Origin: Paraburkholderia aspalathi
GTDB lineage: Bacteria; Pseudomonadota; Gammaproteobacteria; Burkholderiales; Burkholderiaceae
NCBI RefSeq assembly: GCF_900116445.1
Contig: NZ_FPBH01000052.1
Coordinates: 1 to 44,602, forward strand
Length of the DNA: 44,602 nucleotides
Direction: 5' to 3'
The translations under genes were made by a program, and so were the position numbers. Below, piece by piece: positions 1 to 7,606 of this stretch (positions within the stretch are counted from its first letter, which is position 1; each line of letters begins with the position of its first letter). Under the pieces are notes generated by a model, which ran no database searches, was not told the DNA's origin, and saw nothing but the letters and a program-made list of their open reading frames with translations.

Positions 1-95
1 TCTCTCTTTTATTGCGTTTCGCTACGGTCATCTATGCTCCTGTTGCTGGCAGTCTCCTGCCAAATGACCGTTTACACAAAACTTTTTACACCCTC
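1..95. mobile_element. Probable terminus of an insertion sequence (IS256-like), body outside the window
   Basis: Read on the minus strand from position 95, the sequence begins GAGGGTGTAAAAAGTTTTG and continues to GTGTAAACGG. This resembles the terminal inverted repeats of IS256/mutator-family elements as I remember them. The homology of the neighbouring IclR fragment stops exactly here. A perfect hairpin (TGGCAG-TCTC-CTGCCA, 47-62) lies just inside. No transposase is visible because the element would extend left of position 1. The family assignment rests on end-sequence resemblance only. Confidence 0.4.
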
Positions 96-419
96 ATTGG
101 CCACGTCCACGAGGCTATCCGCCGCGAGGTAGTTGTAACCAATTGCCATCACCTGTGGCGTCAGATGAAAGCGATGTGTTTTGGCATGCTTGGCAATGTA
201 ACCCATCGCTTCAAGAGAAAACACAAGTCGTTGCACCGAACTCTTGCTTAACGAGGTGACTTCAGCGATCTCGCCGAGCGTCATGGTTTTTCGTTGCGCA
301 GTGAAACTGCGCAGCACATCAATACCTTTTTCCAATACCTGGACGAACAGGGGATTGTCGCGCGGGGACTTTACATCGTCACGTTTCATGAGCAATTGTG
401 TGTAGGAGAATGACGGCAT
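72..419 (-). pseudogene. IclR-family regulator, N-terminal wHTH fragment
   Basis: IclR proteins are about 250-260 residues: an N-terminal winged helix-turn-helix plus a C-terminal effector domain. Only the first is present (about 115 aa). The wHTH is recognisable from LFVQVLEKGIDVLRSF through EIAEVTSLSKSSVQRLVFSL to HLTPQVMAIGYNYL. Homology ends at SLVDVAN, and the last residues (EGVKSFV) are encoded by the presumed IS terminus. The start is taken at ATG 417-419; an in-frame TTG lies at 429-431. It follows livF by about 50 nt on the same strand, so it was probably the pathway regulator of this transport operon. Without the effector domain it is unlikely to respond to ligand. Confidence 0.7.
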
Positions 420-470
420 TATATTGTCCAATCGATGTGCGATATGAGTGTTGTGGGCGGCCCGAGCGGG

Positions 471-1169
471 CTACACGGCCAGGTAGAGTTTCTTGACATG
501 GTCTGCAAGACGAAATTCAGGGCTACTCCCGTGATAGACGATTTGCCCTTCCTCGAGAATGTAGTGACGGTTGGCTAACCGTTCACATACCGCAAGATTT
601 TGCTCGACGAGGAGGATCGTCATGCCGCCCGCCGCAATCTGCGCAAGCGTGTCTGCAAGATGTTCGACGATCACTGGCGCAAGCCCTTCAGTAGGCTCGT
701 CCAGAAGTAGTAGTGAGGGACCATTCAGCAGAGCGCGTGCAATCGCCAGCATTTGTTGCTCGCCACCCGATAGCTTGCCGGCACCGTTGCGCCGGCGTTC
801 CTCCAGGCGCGGGAAGATCCGATAGATATCTGAGAGTTGCCAGGGTGAGCCGCGCCGCATAGCCACCCGCAGGTTTCCCTCCACCGTGAGCAGTGAAAAG
901 ATTCGTCGGTCTTCGACAATCAGCGCAAGTCCCTCGCGCGCGAGGCGATGAGTGGCGAGCGCGCTGACGTCACGCCCTCGCCACATCACCCGACCGCGTT
1001 GGCAGCGGACCATACCCATGATGATCTTCAGCGCGGTCGATTTGCCTGCGCCGTTGCGCCCCAGCAGAGTGACGACTTCGCCTTCATTGACCCGCAGACT
1101 GACGTCGCGAACCACATGGCTCGCGCCGTAATACCCGTTGACACCTTCCAATTCCAGCAGTGCTGTCAT
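471..1169 (-). CDS. livF: LivF-type branched-chain amino acid ABC transporter ATPase
   Basis: This 232-aa cytoplasmic ATPase belongs to the high-affinity branched-chain amino acid (HAAT) ABC transporter class and would energise import with LivG, the permeases LivH/LivM and a binding protein. The Walker A motif is LLGRNGAGKST, the signature is KLSGGEQQMLAIARAL, and Walker B is LLLLDEPTEGLAP followed by the switch histidine region (LLVEQNL). The length is normal for LivF. The ATG at 1167-1169 overlaps the livG stop (ATGA), showing translational coupling. The gene is intact, but its partner livG is truncated and no permease or binding-protein gene is in the window, so it is probably an orphan. 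The substrate is inferred from family only. Confidence 0.9.
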   Translation of the reverse strand: MTALLELEGVNGYYGASHVVRDVSLRVNEGEVVTLLGRNGAGKSTALKIIMGMVRCQRGRVMWRGRDVSALATHRLAREGLALIVEDRRIFSLLTVEGNLRVAMRRGSPWQLSDIYRIFPRLEERRRNGAGKLSGGEQQMLAIARALLNGPSLLLLDEPTEGLAPVIVEHLADTLAQIAAGGMTILLVEQNLAVCERLANRHYILEEGQIVYHGSSPEFRLADHVKKLYLAV

Positions 1170-1636
1170 GCCAGTGCTCCTGCTCCAAGGTATGCGCGTC
1201 TCACTTCCGGGTGACCCTGAATGTCCTGCGCGGTGCCTTCCGTCAAGATGCGTCCGTGGGCCATGACCGTGATGCGATCGCTGATCGATAGCACGATGCT
1301 CATGTTGTGCTCGATCAGCACGACCGTATGATCGCGGGCAATATCGCGGATCAGTTCGCGCATCATGGGCAGATCGTCGATGCCCATCCCGGACGTCGGT
1401 TCGTCGAGCAGTAGCAGTTGCGGCCGTGCGGCGAGGCACATTCCGACTTCCAGCATGCGTTGCCGCCCGTGCGCGAGCGTGCCGGCGACAACATCGCCGA
1501 ACGCCAGCATCCCTAAGCGCCGCAGTAAGCCATCCGCGATATCGTCCGCTTCGACGAGTCGCGCAACTGGCTCCCAGAAGCGCGCGGCGCGGCGCGGCAT
1601 CACTCCTTGTGCTGCGAGCCGCAGGTTTTCGCGTAC
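1166..1636 (-). pseudogene. livG: LivG-type ABC transporter ATPase, 3' half only
   Basis: This is the C-terminal half of the second HAAT ATPase. Codons read VRENLRLAAQGVMPRRAARF, then LAHGRQRMLEVGMCLA (a signature degenerate in normal LivG style), LLLLDEPTSGMG (Walker B), LIEHNMSIVLSISDRITVMA and the usual C terminus. The Walker A half is absent. LivG homology stops at about 1636, immediately before the IS607-family left end, and no livG 5' half is found right of the element near 3870. Insertion was therefore followed by deletion or rearrangement. The reading frame is open until the junction, so the break is recent enough that no further lesions are visible. Confidence 0.85.
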
Positions 1637-1645
1637 AGGTACCGG

Positions 1646-2242
1646 ATGCGACTTTTATCAATTGGCGAGACGGCGGCAGAACTGGGCGTAGCGGTGGGCA
1701 CGCTGCGACGCTGGCATCGGCAGGGCTTGCTGGTGCCATTCGGCCGGACTGTCGGCGGCCATCGGCGATACCGGCGTGACACGGTACGCGCCACTCTGGG
1801 CGCTGAGCCAGCTGTCGCAGGCAAGACGGTCTGCTACGCGCGTGTTTCCTCGCACGACCAGGCCGAACAGCTGAAGACGCAGGCGGCACGGCTCGAGCGC
1901 CACTGCATTGACGCAGGTTTCGCCGGTATCGAGGTCATGACCGACCTGGGCAGTGGCTTGAATTTCCGTAAAAAAGGTCTACGCCGCTTGCTGACTGACA
2001 TTCTCAGTGGGCGTGTGGCGCGTCTCGTGCTGGTCACGAAAGACCGCCTTCTGCGCTTTGGCCGCGAGTTGCTGTTCCGGATCTGTGAATTCTTTCACGT
2101 CGAGGTCACCGTCCTCGATGCAGTTCCCGACGTCAGCCGTGAGCAGCAGCTGACCGAAGACCTTGTCGAAATTCTGACGGTCTTTTCGTCGCGGCTGTAC
2201 GGCTCGCGTAGCCGCAAGAACCTGCGGGCGCTGGCTACCTGA
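1646..2242 (+). CDS. tnpA: IS607-family serine recombinase TnpA
   Basis: This 198-aa protein catalyses excision and integration of the element. The N-terminal MerR-like helix-turn-helix begins MRLLSIGETAAELGVAVGTL and ends near GGHRRYRRDTV. The resolvase catalytic domain follows, with CYARVSSHDQAEQL carrying the nucleophilic serine, then MTDLGSGLNFRKKGLRRLL, LVLVTKDRLLRFG and the acidic region. Length and domain order match IS607 TnpA, which carries its DNA-binding domain N-terminally, unlike most resolvases. The start is ATG 1646, immediately inside the element; an upstream in-frame ATG at 1607 would lie in livG sequence. The stop overlaps the tnpB start (TGATG), so the two are coupled. Confidence 0.93.
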   Translation: MRLLSIGETAAELGVAVGTLRRWHRQGLLVPFGRTVGGHRRYRRDTVRATLGAEPAVAGKTVCYARVSSHDQAEQLKTQAARLERHCIDAGFAGIEVMTDLGSGLNFRKKGLRRLLTDILSGRVARLVLVTKDRLLRFGRELLFRICEFFHVEVTVLDAVPDVSREQQLTEDLVEILTVFSSRLYGSRSRKNLRALAT

Positions 2243-3865
2243 TGCAGTTGACCACCCAGACCCGCCTGTATCTGTCATCGCAGGATGCGCGGACGCTCGA
2301 CCGGATGGCGGCGCTGCACGGTTCGATCAAGCGCAAGCTGTACGCGCGTATCGCCGCCCACGGCGGCAAGGCGAAGTCGCATAAGACGGCGTTCTGCCGT
2401 GAGCACGGCCTCTCCGCGCGGATGTTCAACGCGATTGCGGTTGAACTGCAGGGGCTGCTCGATGGCACGCGCGAGTTGTTAGCCTCGGAACGCAAGGACC
2501 TGCTCAAGGCAATACGCCGGCAGGCGCGCCAGCTCGTTGCCCGGCGGGACCGTCTCGCAGAGATCGAGGCCGACCGGCTGCGCATGAATCCGCAACGCGA
2601 GGCGAAGCTGCGTCGCACAGCGCATCGCAATGGCGTGGCGCTGTCGCGCCTGCAGGCGAAGCTCGCCCGGATCGAGCGCCGGCTTGCCGCGAACGTGCCG
2701 GGTATCTGCTTTGGCACGCGCAAACTCTTCAACCAGCAACACTACCTCGCGCTGACAGGTTTCAGGGACCGCGACGCGTGGTTGCGCGCCTGGCAGGAGA
2801 GCCGCTCGCATCAGGTGTATTTTGTCGGTTCAAAGGACGAGACAGCCGGCAATCAGCTTTGCCAGCTCCGGCAAACAGCAGATGGTCGCTACCAGCTCAA
2901 GGTCCGCGTGCCCGATTGCCTGCGTAACAGGGGCGAGCGGAAGTATCTCGTCATTAACGGCGTGACATTCAACCACGACCGTGCAGCGCTGGACGAGGCG
3001 CTGGATGCGAATACTGCCCTGAGCTGGCGTCTGCACTGGGACGGACGGCACTGGCGGGCATTCGTCTAGTTCAACCACGCGCCGGCGCGCCGCGTCACGC
3101 TGGGCGCGCAGTATGGCGTAGTCGGGATCGACTTCAACGTCGATCATCTGGCAGTCACGGAGACCGATCCATCTGGCAACCTGCGCCGCACGCAACGCTT
3201 TGCGCTACTTCGCGAAGACGCCACGTCGGGGCAGCGCGAGGCTGTGCTGTCCGATGCACTGTCGGACGCCGTGGCGTGGGCGAAGGACGAACTGAAACCC
3301 ATCGTCGCCGAGGATCTCGACTTCACGGCAAAGAAGAAAGCGATGACGCAGCTCAGTCCGAAGGGCGCGCGCATGCTCTCGGGGCTGCTTTGCGCGAAAT
3401 ACCGGCAACTGCTCGAAGCGAAGTGCTTCCGTGCGGGTGTCGAGCTGATCCTGATTGACCCGGCCTACACGTCGACCATCGGTGCGGTGAAATACGCAGC
3501 GCGACGGGGCTGGAGTGTGCATGCTGCGGCAGCGGGTGTCATCGCCCGCCCGTCGCGGACAGAAGTTGACTGAGCGTCTGCCCGGTGCCGGCACGGCTGT
3601 CCGTGTTCCGGTGCGGGGCGGTCATCACGCCCTCGAGCTACCTGCAAGGATAGCGGGAGATTCGCGTGTGACTGCCTGGCGCAGTGTTCATGCAGCGTAT
3701 AGAGGTGTGGTGCGCGGGCAGTGGCTCGCCACCCGGGGCGGCAAGCCGCGCCGGAGTGCGACAGGTACCACGGGCGACGGTGGCAACGCCGTCCCCCTCA
3801 GCAGGGACTACCGCTACCCCTGCGACAACAATCTGCATGTGAAGGTTTGTGCACCATTAAGTTAG
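2242..3865 (+). pseudogene. tnpB: TnpB-like RNA-guided nuclease gene of the IS607 element, interrupted
   Basis: TnpB proteins are RuvC-type, RNA-guided DNA endonucleases, the ancestors of Cas12. The first 275 codons run to an in-frame TAG at 3067-3069. The same frame then continues through RuvC I (GVVGIDFNVDHLAVTE), RuvC II (IVAEDLDFTAKK) and LIDPAYTSTIGAVKYAARRG to a stop at 3573. Compared with the fragment at 28970-29745, a 4-nt insertion near 3545-3552 has shifted the C terminus, which continues in another frame as RRGQKLTERLPG to position 3865. There are thus two lesions: nonsense and frameshift. I do not see the usual CxxC...CxxC ribbon with the third RuvC aspartate, so this belongs to a divergent TnpB branch. 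Confidence 0.85.
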
Positions 3866-3866
3866 C
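3566..3866 (+). ncRNA. Candidate omega (reRNA) region at the IS607 right end
   Basis: In IS200/IS605 and IS607 elements the TnpB guide scaffold RNA is made from the tnpB 3' end and the DNA up to the right end, where the guide begins. This stretch occupies that position. The terminal 130 nt or so are conserved in the otherwise deleted copy at 21925-22060 (blocks such as ACGGCGTTGCCACCGTCGCC read antisense, and GGTTTGTGCACCATTA). Retention of the end independently of the protein fits a functional end or RNA. The assignment is positional; no fold was computed. Confidence 0.3.
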
Positions 3867-3934
3867 GGTCGGCGACATGTCGGGGTCCAAGCTATCCGAA
3901 GCGCCGAATGCAGGGGAACCCGGGCGAGGAAACG

Positions 3935-4516
3935 TCAAAGAGGAGCGGTGCAGAAAAAGGTCTGTTGAGGAGATCGGTCGGTACCGTCGCCCTGGTGTCG
4001 TTCGAACGCGGCATGCAGTACGAGGCTAATACTATCGCGGGCTGCGGTGTCATTGCATTCCCACTTTCCCTCGGCGAGGGCGTACAGCGCGCCTTCCAAA
4101 GTAAGCTGGTGTCCGTCCTCCGCGGGGATCCCGCACTCCTCACAATATGAAAGGTACTTTTCGATGTACAACGTTTCCGCGATTGCGCGCAAAGAACGAT
4201 AGTGGAGCAGAAGTCCGACCAGTTCGTCTGTCTGACCTGTTTCGCGCAAAGGCCTGACGAGAGACGGTTTCAGTTTTTCGACCGCCCAGACGATGGCGTC
4301 AGGCGCAACGATAGGTTTGCCTGGTGCACATGACCTGTCCAATTTTGCCAGCAGGCGCACCGCGTAGTAGAAGGCTCGCTCAACAGCGTTAAATTCGAAA
4401 AACCGATGGTGTGCAGCTTGATTGTGTATTCTGGTGACGACATTGCATTGACCCGTAGGATTCGGCATGGATATGCCGGCACGAAGAAAATCCGTATATC
4501 GATCGTTTTTAGCCAT
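3935..4516 (-). CDS. Uncharacterised protein downstream of the DNA methyltransferase
   Basis: I do not recognise this 193-aa product. The start is taken at MAKNDRYTDFLRAG (ATG 4514-4516); an upstream in-frame ATG at 4601-4603 would add 29 less convincing residues. The protein is soluble and mostly helical in appearance, with one YCEECGIP segment that could bind metal and a patch of acidic and aromatic residues (ALAEGKWECND). It is 176 nt downstream of the m5C methyltransferase gene and co-directional with it. That position is often held by a cognate restriction or modification-associated gene, but no nuclease motif (PD-ExK, HNH, GIY-YIG) is visible. It ends about 70 nt from the IS607 right end. 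Confidence 0.6.
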   Translation of the reverse strand: MAKNDRYTDFLRAGISMPNPTGQCNVVTRIHNQAAHHRFFEFNAVERAFYYAVRLLAKLDRSCAPGKPIVAPDAIVWAVEKLKPSLVRPLRETGQTDELVGLLLHYRSLRAIAETLYIEKYLSYCEECGIPAEDGHQLTLEGALYALAEGKWECNDTAARDSISLVLHAAFERHQGDGTDRSPQQTFFCTAPL

Positions 4517-4692
4517 TCGGTCGATTTTCAAGGCCTGCGGTGGTGACGTAAGGAGCCTTCCTGCGCCCGCAGGCCATGGGCCATACGCGGTAGCGAAAAA
4601 CAAACGCGGGCACTGAGTTGGCGTGTCGTCGCGATTCGAACGAGTTCGCGACGACGATCCGAACGGCAGCTGTCCATGCCGCGTGCCTGCTG

Positions 4693-6020
4693 CTAGTCCT
4701 GGATAGCCTTGTATAGGGCCGTGCCGATTCGAGTAACGATGCCGACTACGAGCGCATTGCCCATCAGCATCGCGCGGGCGGTTGCGGAGACTCTCGGGAA
4801 GTCGGTGAATCCGCGAGGAAAGCCCATCAATTCCTCGAGCTCTTCGGGTGTAAGTCTACGCAGGAGCCCAGACTTCTCGCGGACACAGTGTTTAGTGCGT
4901 GATGGCGTGCTGCCGCCTTCTGATGTAATGATTGTGCGCGCAGGTTTGCTCAACGTGTCGGGAAAGGCCATGCTTCCTTCCGAGTAGTCGTAAGCGAAAC
5001 CATTTTTCTCCCGAGCGATGGTCTTCGCGCCTTTCGCTGCACGCCAGGCTGCCTCCGATTCTGACTTGACATAGAACTCCGTGGGGACAGGGCCAGTTTT
5101 GTTGATGACGTCTCCCAATGTGAGCGGGACGGCACGGCCCGTAAATTCTGTGAAGTCCAGAATGGTCGACGCGCGCGCCGCGCACGTCCACACCTGGCCT
5201 TCGCACATGAACCCAGAGTTGGCGAAGCGCGTTTTCCCATTCGAGAGTGGACGATAGCAACCTGCGCGCTGAACGGGTCGTTTTGGACCCTTAGCGCAGG
5301 CGCGTACGCATCGAGTTCGTCCATAAGGACGCTTGGGAGGGCAGCATTCAGAACCCCCTCGGAGTGCCACTCGCCGTGTTGCCTGTTTGCCGCGGCTTTT
5401 ATCCGGCCATGGAGAGTGGTAGTGGCGTGGTAGGCGACTATGAACACACGACGGCGCCGTTGAGGGAATCCAAAGTCAGCGGCATTAACCACGCGCCATT
5501 CCACTGCGTATCCGAGCGAGCTCAGCGCGGCTAGAACGACGGCGAAATCCCTTCCGCGTGATGACGCTGGCGAAGACAGCAAACGGTCAACGTTCTCAAG
5601 AACCAGGTAGGGCACTGGCTCGCCGTCGGCCGACCGCTGCTCCAGCAACTTCGTAATCGACCAGAAAAGGACGCCCTTTTTACCCTCGAGTCCCTGCGAT
5701 TGCGACAAAGGTCGAGCGACGCTGTAGTCCTGGCACGGGAAGCCGCCGACGACCAGGTCTGGCCTCGCGTTTCGAATAGCTTGCTGTCCCATCGCCGACT
5801 CGAGCACTTTGGCGATGTCGTCGTTAATGTGCGCTTCGTGCGACCAATGAGCGGTGTAGATTTCGCTTGCGTGCTGCTTTTTCTTCGACGGCTCAAACTG
5901 GTTGCTCAATGTGACTTTGAACGGCCTGCCGTGGACGGCTTCCAGTCCCAAGCGGAAGCCTCCCACGCCTGCAAATAGCTCGACGACATTCAGTTCATTT
6001 TGACCTTTTTGCGCTGACAT
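4693..6020 (-). pseudogene. DNA (cytosine-5-)-methyltransferase with one frameshift
   Basis: The enzyme would transfer methyl from SAM to cytosine C5 in DNA. Frame one gives motif I (VVELFAGVGGFRLGLE), motif IV with the catalytic cysteine (VVGGFPCQDYSVARPL), motif VI (YLVLENVDRLL) and motif VIII (GFPQRRRRVFI). Target-recognition and C-terminal motifs continue in a second frame from about 5260: NGKTRFANSGFM, DFTEFTGRAVPLTLGDVINK, LRRLTPEELEELMGFPRGF and motif X (MLMGNALVVGIV). The switch lies at about 5255-5262, as if one base were missing. Without repair the product stops at 4950 as 356 aa and lacks motifs IX-X. A sequencing error or a recent mutation are equally possible, since nothing else is damaged. 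No cognate nuclease was identified. Confidence 0.88.
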
Positions 6021-6021
6021 G

Positions 6022-6047
6022 CTGTTTCCTTGGTGAAGTGGAAACAG
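6022..6047 (-). promoter_or_regulatory. Perfect inverted repeat abutting the methyltransferase start codon
   Basis: CTGTTTCC and GGAAACAG (8-bp perfect arms, 10-nt spacer) end one base before the methyltransferase ATG (6018-6020). On the transcript the right arm contains the apparent Shine-Dalgarno sequence (AAGGA). The structure could be a protein operator or an mRNA hairpin that hides the ribosome site. The other cytosine methyltransferase in the window has an equivalent at 32318-32343. Confidence 0.5.
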
Positions 6048-6209
6048 GTGTAGAAAAGCGTTTTATCTGGGGCGCCGAGGTAAGGTGTCGTCAACAATTC
6101 ATTGCGTACGGTCTGCTCGTGCGACACGTCAACGCGCACAAGGGGGGGCAGCTTTTTGAGGCGGGAAATCGGAAAGGGAAAAGGCTAAACCCGGGTTTCT
6201 TGACGTTGG

Positions 6210-7052
6210 ATGCAAATCCATCCAGCGTCACAAACAGCAAAGTGCGCCAAGCCCCCCTTGAAGTGGGCCGGGGGTAAGTCTCGACTTCTGGCGCAACTCC
6301 TCCCCGCGTTACCGCATGGGAACAGGCTCGTCGAACCTTTCGTCGGAAGCGGTGCCGTGTTCCTTGGAACGAATTTCTCTGACTATCTGCTTGGCGATAG
6401 CAATTCTCATTTGATCGAGCTGCATCGCATGGTGGCTGAGCAGCCTGAGCAGTTCATTGAGATAGCATCGCCGTTCTTTAGCGATGGCTATCGCTCGCAG
6501 GAGCGGTTCCTTGAGATACGAAGCGCGTTCAACGATGCGAACGAGGGTCTTCTTCGGGCAGCACAGTTTCTTTACCTGAACAAGTTTGGCTTTAACGGAC
6601 TGTGCAGATACAACCGCTCAGGTCAATTCAACGTCCCATATGGACATCATGTCCGCGTCCCGAGATTCCCACGAGAGGAAATCCTGAGCTTCGCAAAAAA
6701 GGCGCAGCGAGCGACGTTCGTACACGATGACTTTGCTTCTGTGATGCGGATGGCGAAACCCGGCGATGTCGTCTATTGCGATCCACCGTATCTTGACCGT
6801 GATGGCGTCGCGAGCTTTCGAGCCTATAGTCCAGGAGATTTCAGCTTCGACCGCCAGCGCGAACTCGCCGACCTCGCGAGGGAGCTAGCGGACAGAGGGA
6901 TCCCCGTAGCAATATCGAACCATGATTGTGCTGCGGCCCGCGAAATTTACTCGGGCGCGGAAATGGTGGATTTTTCGGTGCGCCGTTCAGTGAGTGCCTC
7001 CAGTGGTGCGAGAGGCAAGGTTGCGGAGCTCCTGGCTGTGTTTGGCCCGTAA
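6210..7052 (+). CDS. dam: Dam-family adenine-specific DNA methyltransferase
   Basis: This 280-aa N6-adenine methyltransferase belongs to the D12/Dam class, which usually methylates GATC. The SAM-binding motif I appears in two parts: PLKWAGGKSRLL at residues 16-27 and LVEPFVGSGAVFLGTNF shortly after. The region FLYLNKFGFNGLCRYNRSGQ is characteristic. The catalytic motif IV is VVYCDPPYLDRDG, followed by FDRQRELADLARELADRG and ISNHDC. Length and order match Dam and phage Dam proteins. The start at ATG 6210 leaves a 15-residue leader before the conserved core. It is divergent from the cytosine methyltransferase with a 190-nt gap, and an HU gene follows on the same strand. No restriction partner is seen, so it is probably an orphan. 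Confidence 0.92.
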   Translation: MQIHPASQTAKCAKPPLKWAGGKSRLLAQLLPALPHGNRLVEPFVGSGAVFLGTNFSDYLLGDSNSHLIELHRMVAEQPEQFIEIASPFFSDGYRSQERFLEIRSAFNDANEGLLRAAQFLYLNKFGFNGLCRYNRSGQFNVPYGHHVRVPRFPREEILSFAKKAQRATFVHDDFASVMRMAKPGDVVYCDPPYLDRDGVASFRAYSPGDFSFDRQRELADLARELADRGIPVAISNHDCAAAREIYSGAEMVDFSVRRSVSASSGARGKVAELLAVFGP

Positions 7053-7160
7053 TCGGAACGGAGAGATTTTCCCTGCCTCAGCGTGATGGCCGAACTGCAA
7101 TGCGGTGATGTACAGTACCGGTTGGAGTACGTATGTTTTCTCTCAAAATGGGATTTTCAA

Positions 7161-7436
7161 ATGAACAAACAGGAACTCATCGACGCAGTCGCATCTGCAA
7201 CCGGCACAAGCAAGGCCTCAACTGGTGAGGTGGTTGATGCAGTCCTCAAGGTAGTGAGCAAGGCTGTGGCCGCAGGGGACACCGTGCAGTTGATCGGATT
7301 TGGCTCGTTTAGCCAAGGCACGCGCTCGGCGCGAACCGGACGCAATCCTGCAACCGGTCAGGAAATCCAGATTGCGGCCTCGAAAACCGTGAAATTCACC
7401 GCAGGCAAGGTTTTCAAGGAAGCAGTTAATCGTTGA
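7161..7436 (+). CDS. HU-family DNA-binding protein
   Basis: This 91-aa histone-like protein bends and compacts DNA as a dimer. It has the complete HU fold: MNKQELIDAVASATGTSKAS (helices 1-2), VQLIGFGSFSQGTR (beta sheet), the DNA-gripping arm with GRNPATGQEI including the intercalating proline, and KTVKFTAGKVFKEAV at the C terminus. The start is ATG 7161, which gives the exact family length. It lies 108 nt downstream of dam in the same orientation. Sitting among methyltransferases and transposon genes, it is more likely an element-borne or plasmid-type HU than the chromosomal hupA/hupB. Confidence 0.93.
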   Translation: MNKQELIDAVASATGTSKASTGEVVDAVLKVVSKAVAAGDTVQLIGFGSFSQGTRSARTGRNPATGQEIQIAASKTVKFTAGKVFKEAVNR

Positions 7437-7454
7437 GGACCGGCGCCCCCAGGC

Positions 7455-7484
7455 CCCGACGTGAGGATGGAACCTCGCGCCGGG
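7455..7484 (+). terminator. Hairpin downstream of the HU gene
   Basis: CCCG and CGTGAGG pair with CCTCGCG and CGGG, separated by one A-C mismatch and a 6-nt loop (ATGGAA). This gives an 11-pair stem starting 18 nt after the HU stop. The following sequence has a short T run (CTTTTGT) rather than a full U tract, so it may be a weak intrinsic terminator or only an mRNA-stabilising hairpin. Confidence 0.4.
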
Positions 7485-7606
7485 TCCATGGTGCTTTTGT
7501 CCGGGGCAGGTGCCCGCCTCTTGTTTCGACGCGGAATCCTTGCCGCACGTTGTAGCCGCTTGGCAACCGTGGTGTGCTTTCTACCGCGATTGACGCGACG
7601 CTTATC

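Larger units (their letters stand above)
1637..3866 (+). mobile_element. IS607-family element (tnpA-tnpB), copy 1
   Basis: The element carries a serine recombinase gene followed by an overlapping tnpB, the IS607 arrangement. The left end is set where livG homology stops, a few bases before tnpA. The right end is set near GTTAGCGGT, by comparison with a second copy at 21925-22765 that shares the block ending GGTTTGTGCACCATTA plus GTTAGCGGT and then diverges. IS607 elements make no target duplications and no obvious terminal repeats, as here. TnpB is damaged, but TnpA looks intact. Boundaries are accurate to perhaps 5 nt on the left and 10 nt on the right. Confidence 0.85.

Noticed and set aside
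471..1889. One 472-aa protein with an arginine-rich N terminus and an ABC ATPase C terminus
   Set aside because: Only the last 232 residues are LivF. The N-terminal part is livG and IS607 sequence read in a wrong frame, and the livF start at 1169 overlaps the livG stop in the normal way.
5255..5262. Programmed frameshift in the cytosine methyltransferase
   Set aside because: No slippery heptamer, downstream structure or stop codon at the shift. A plain one-base loss is simpler.
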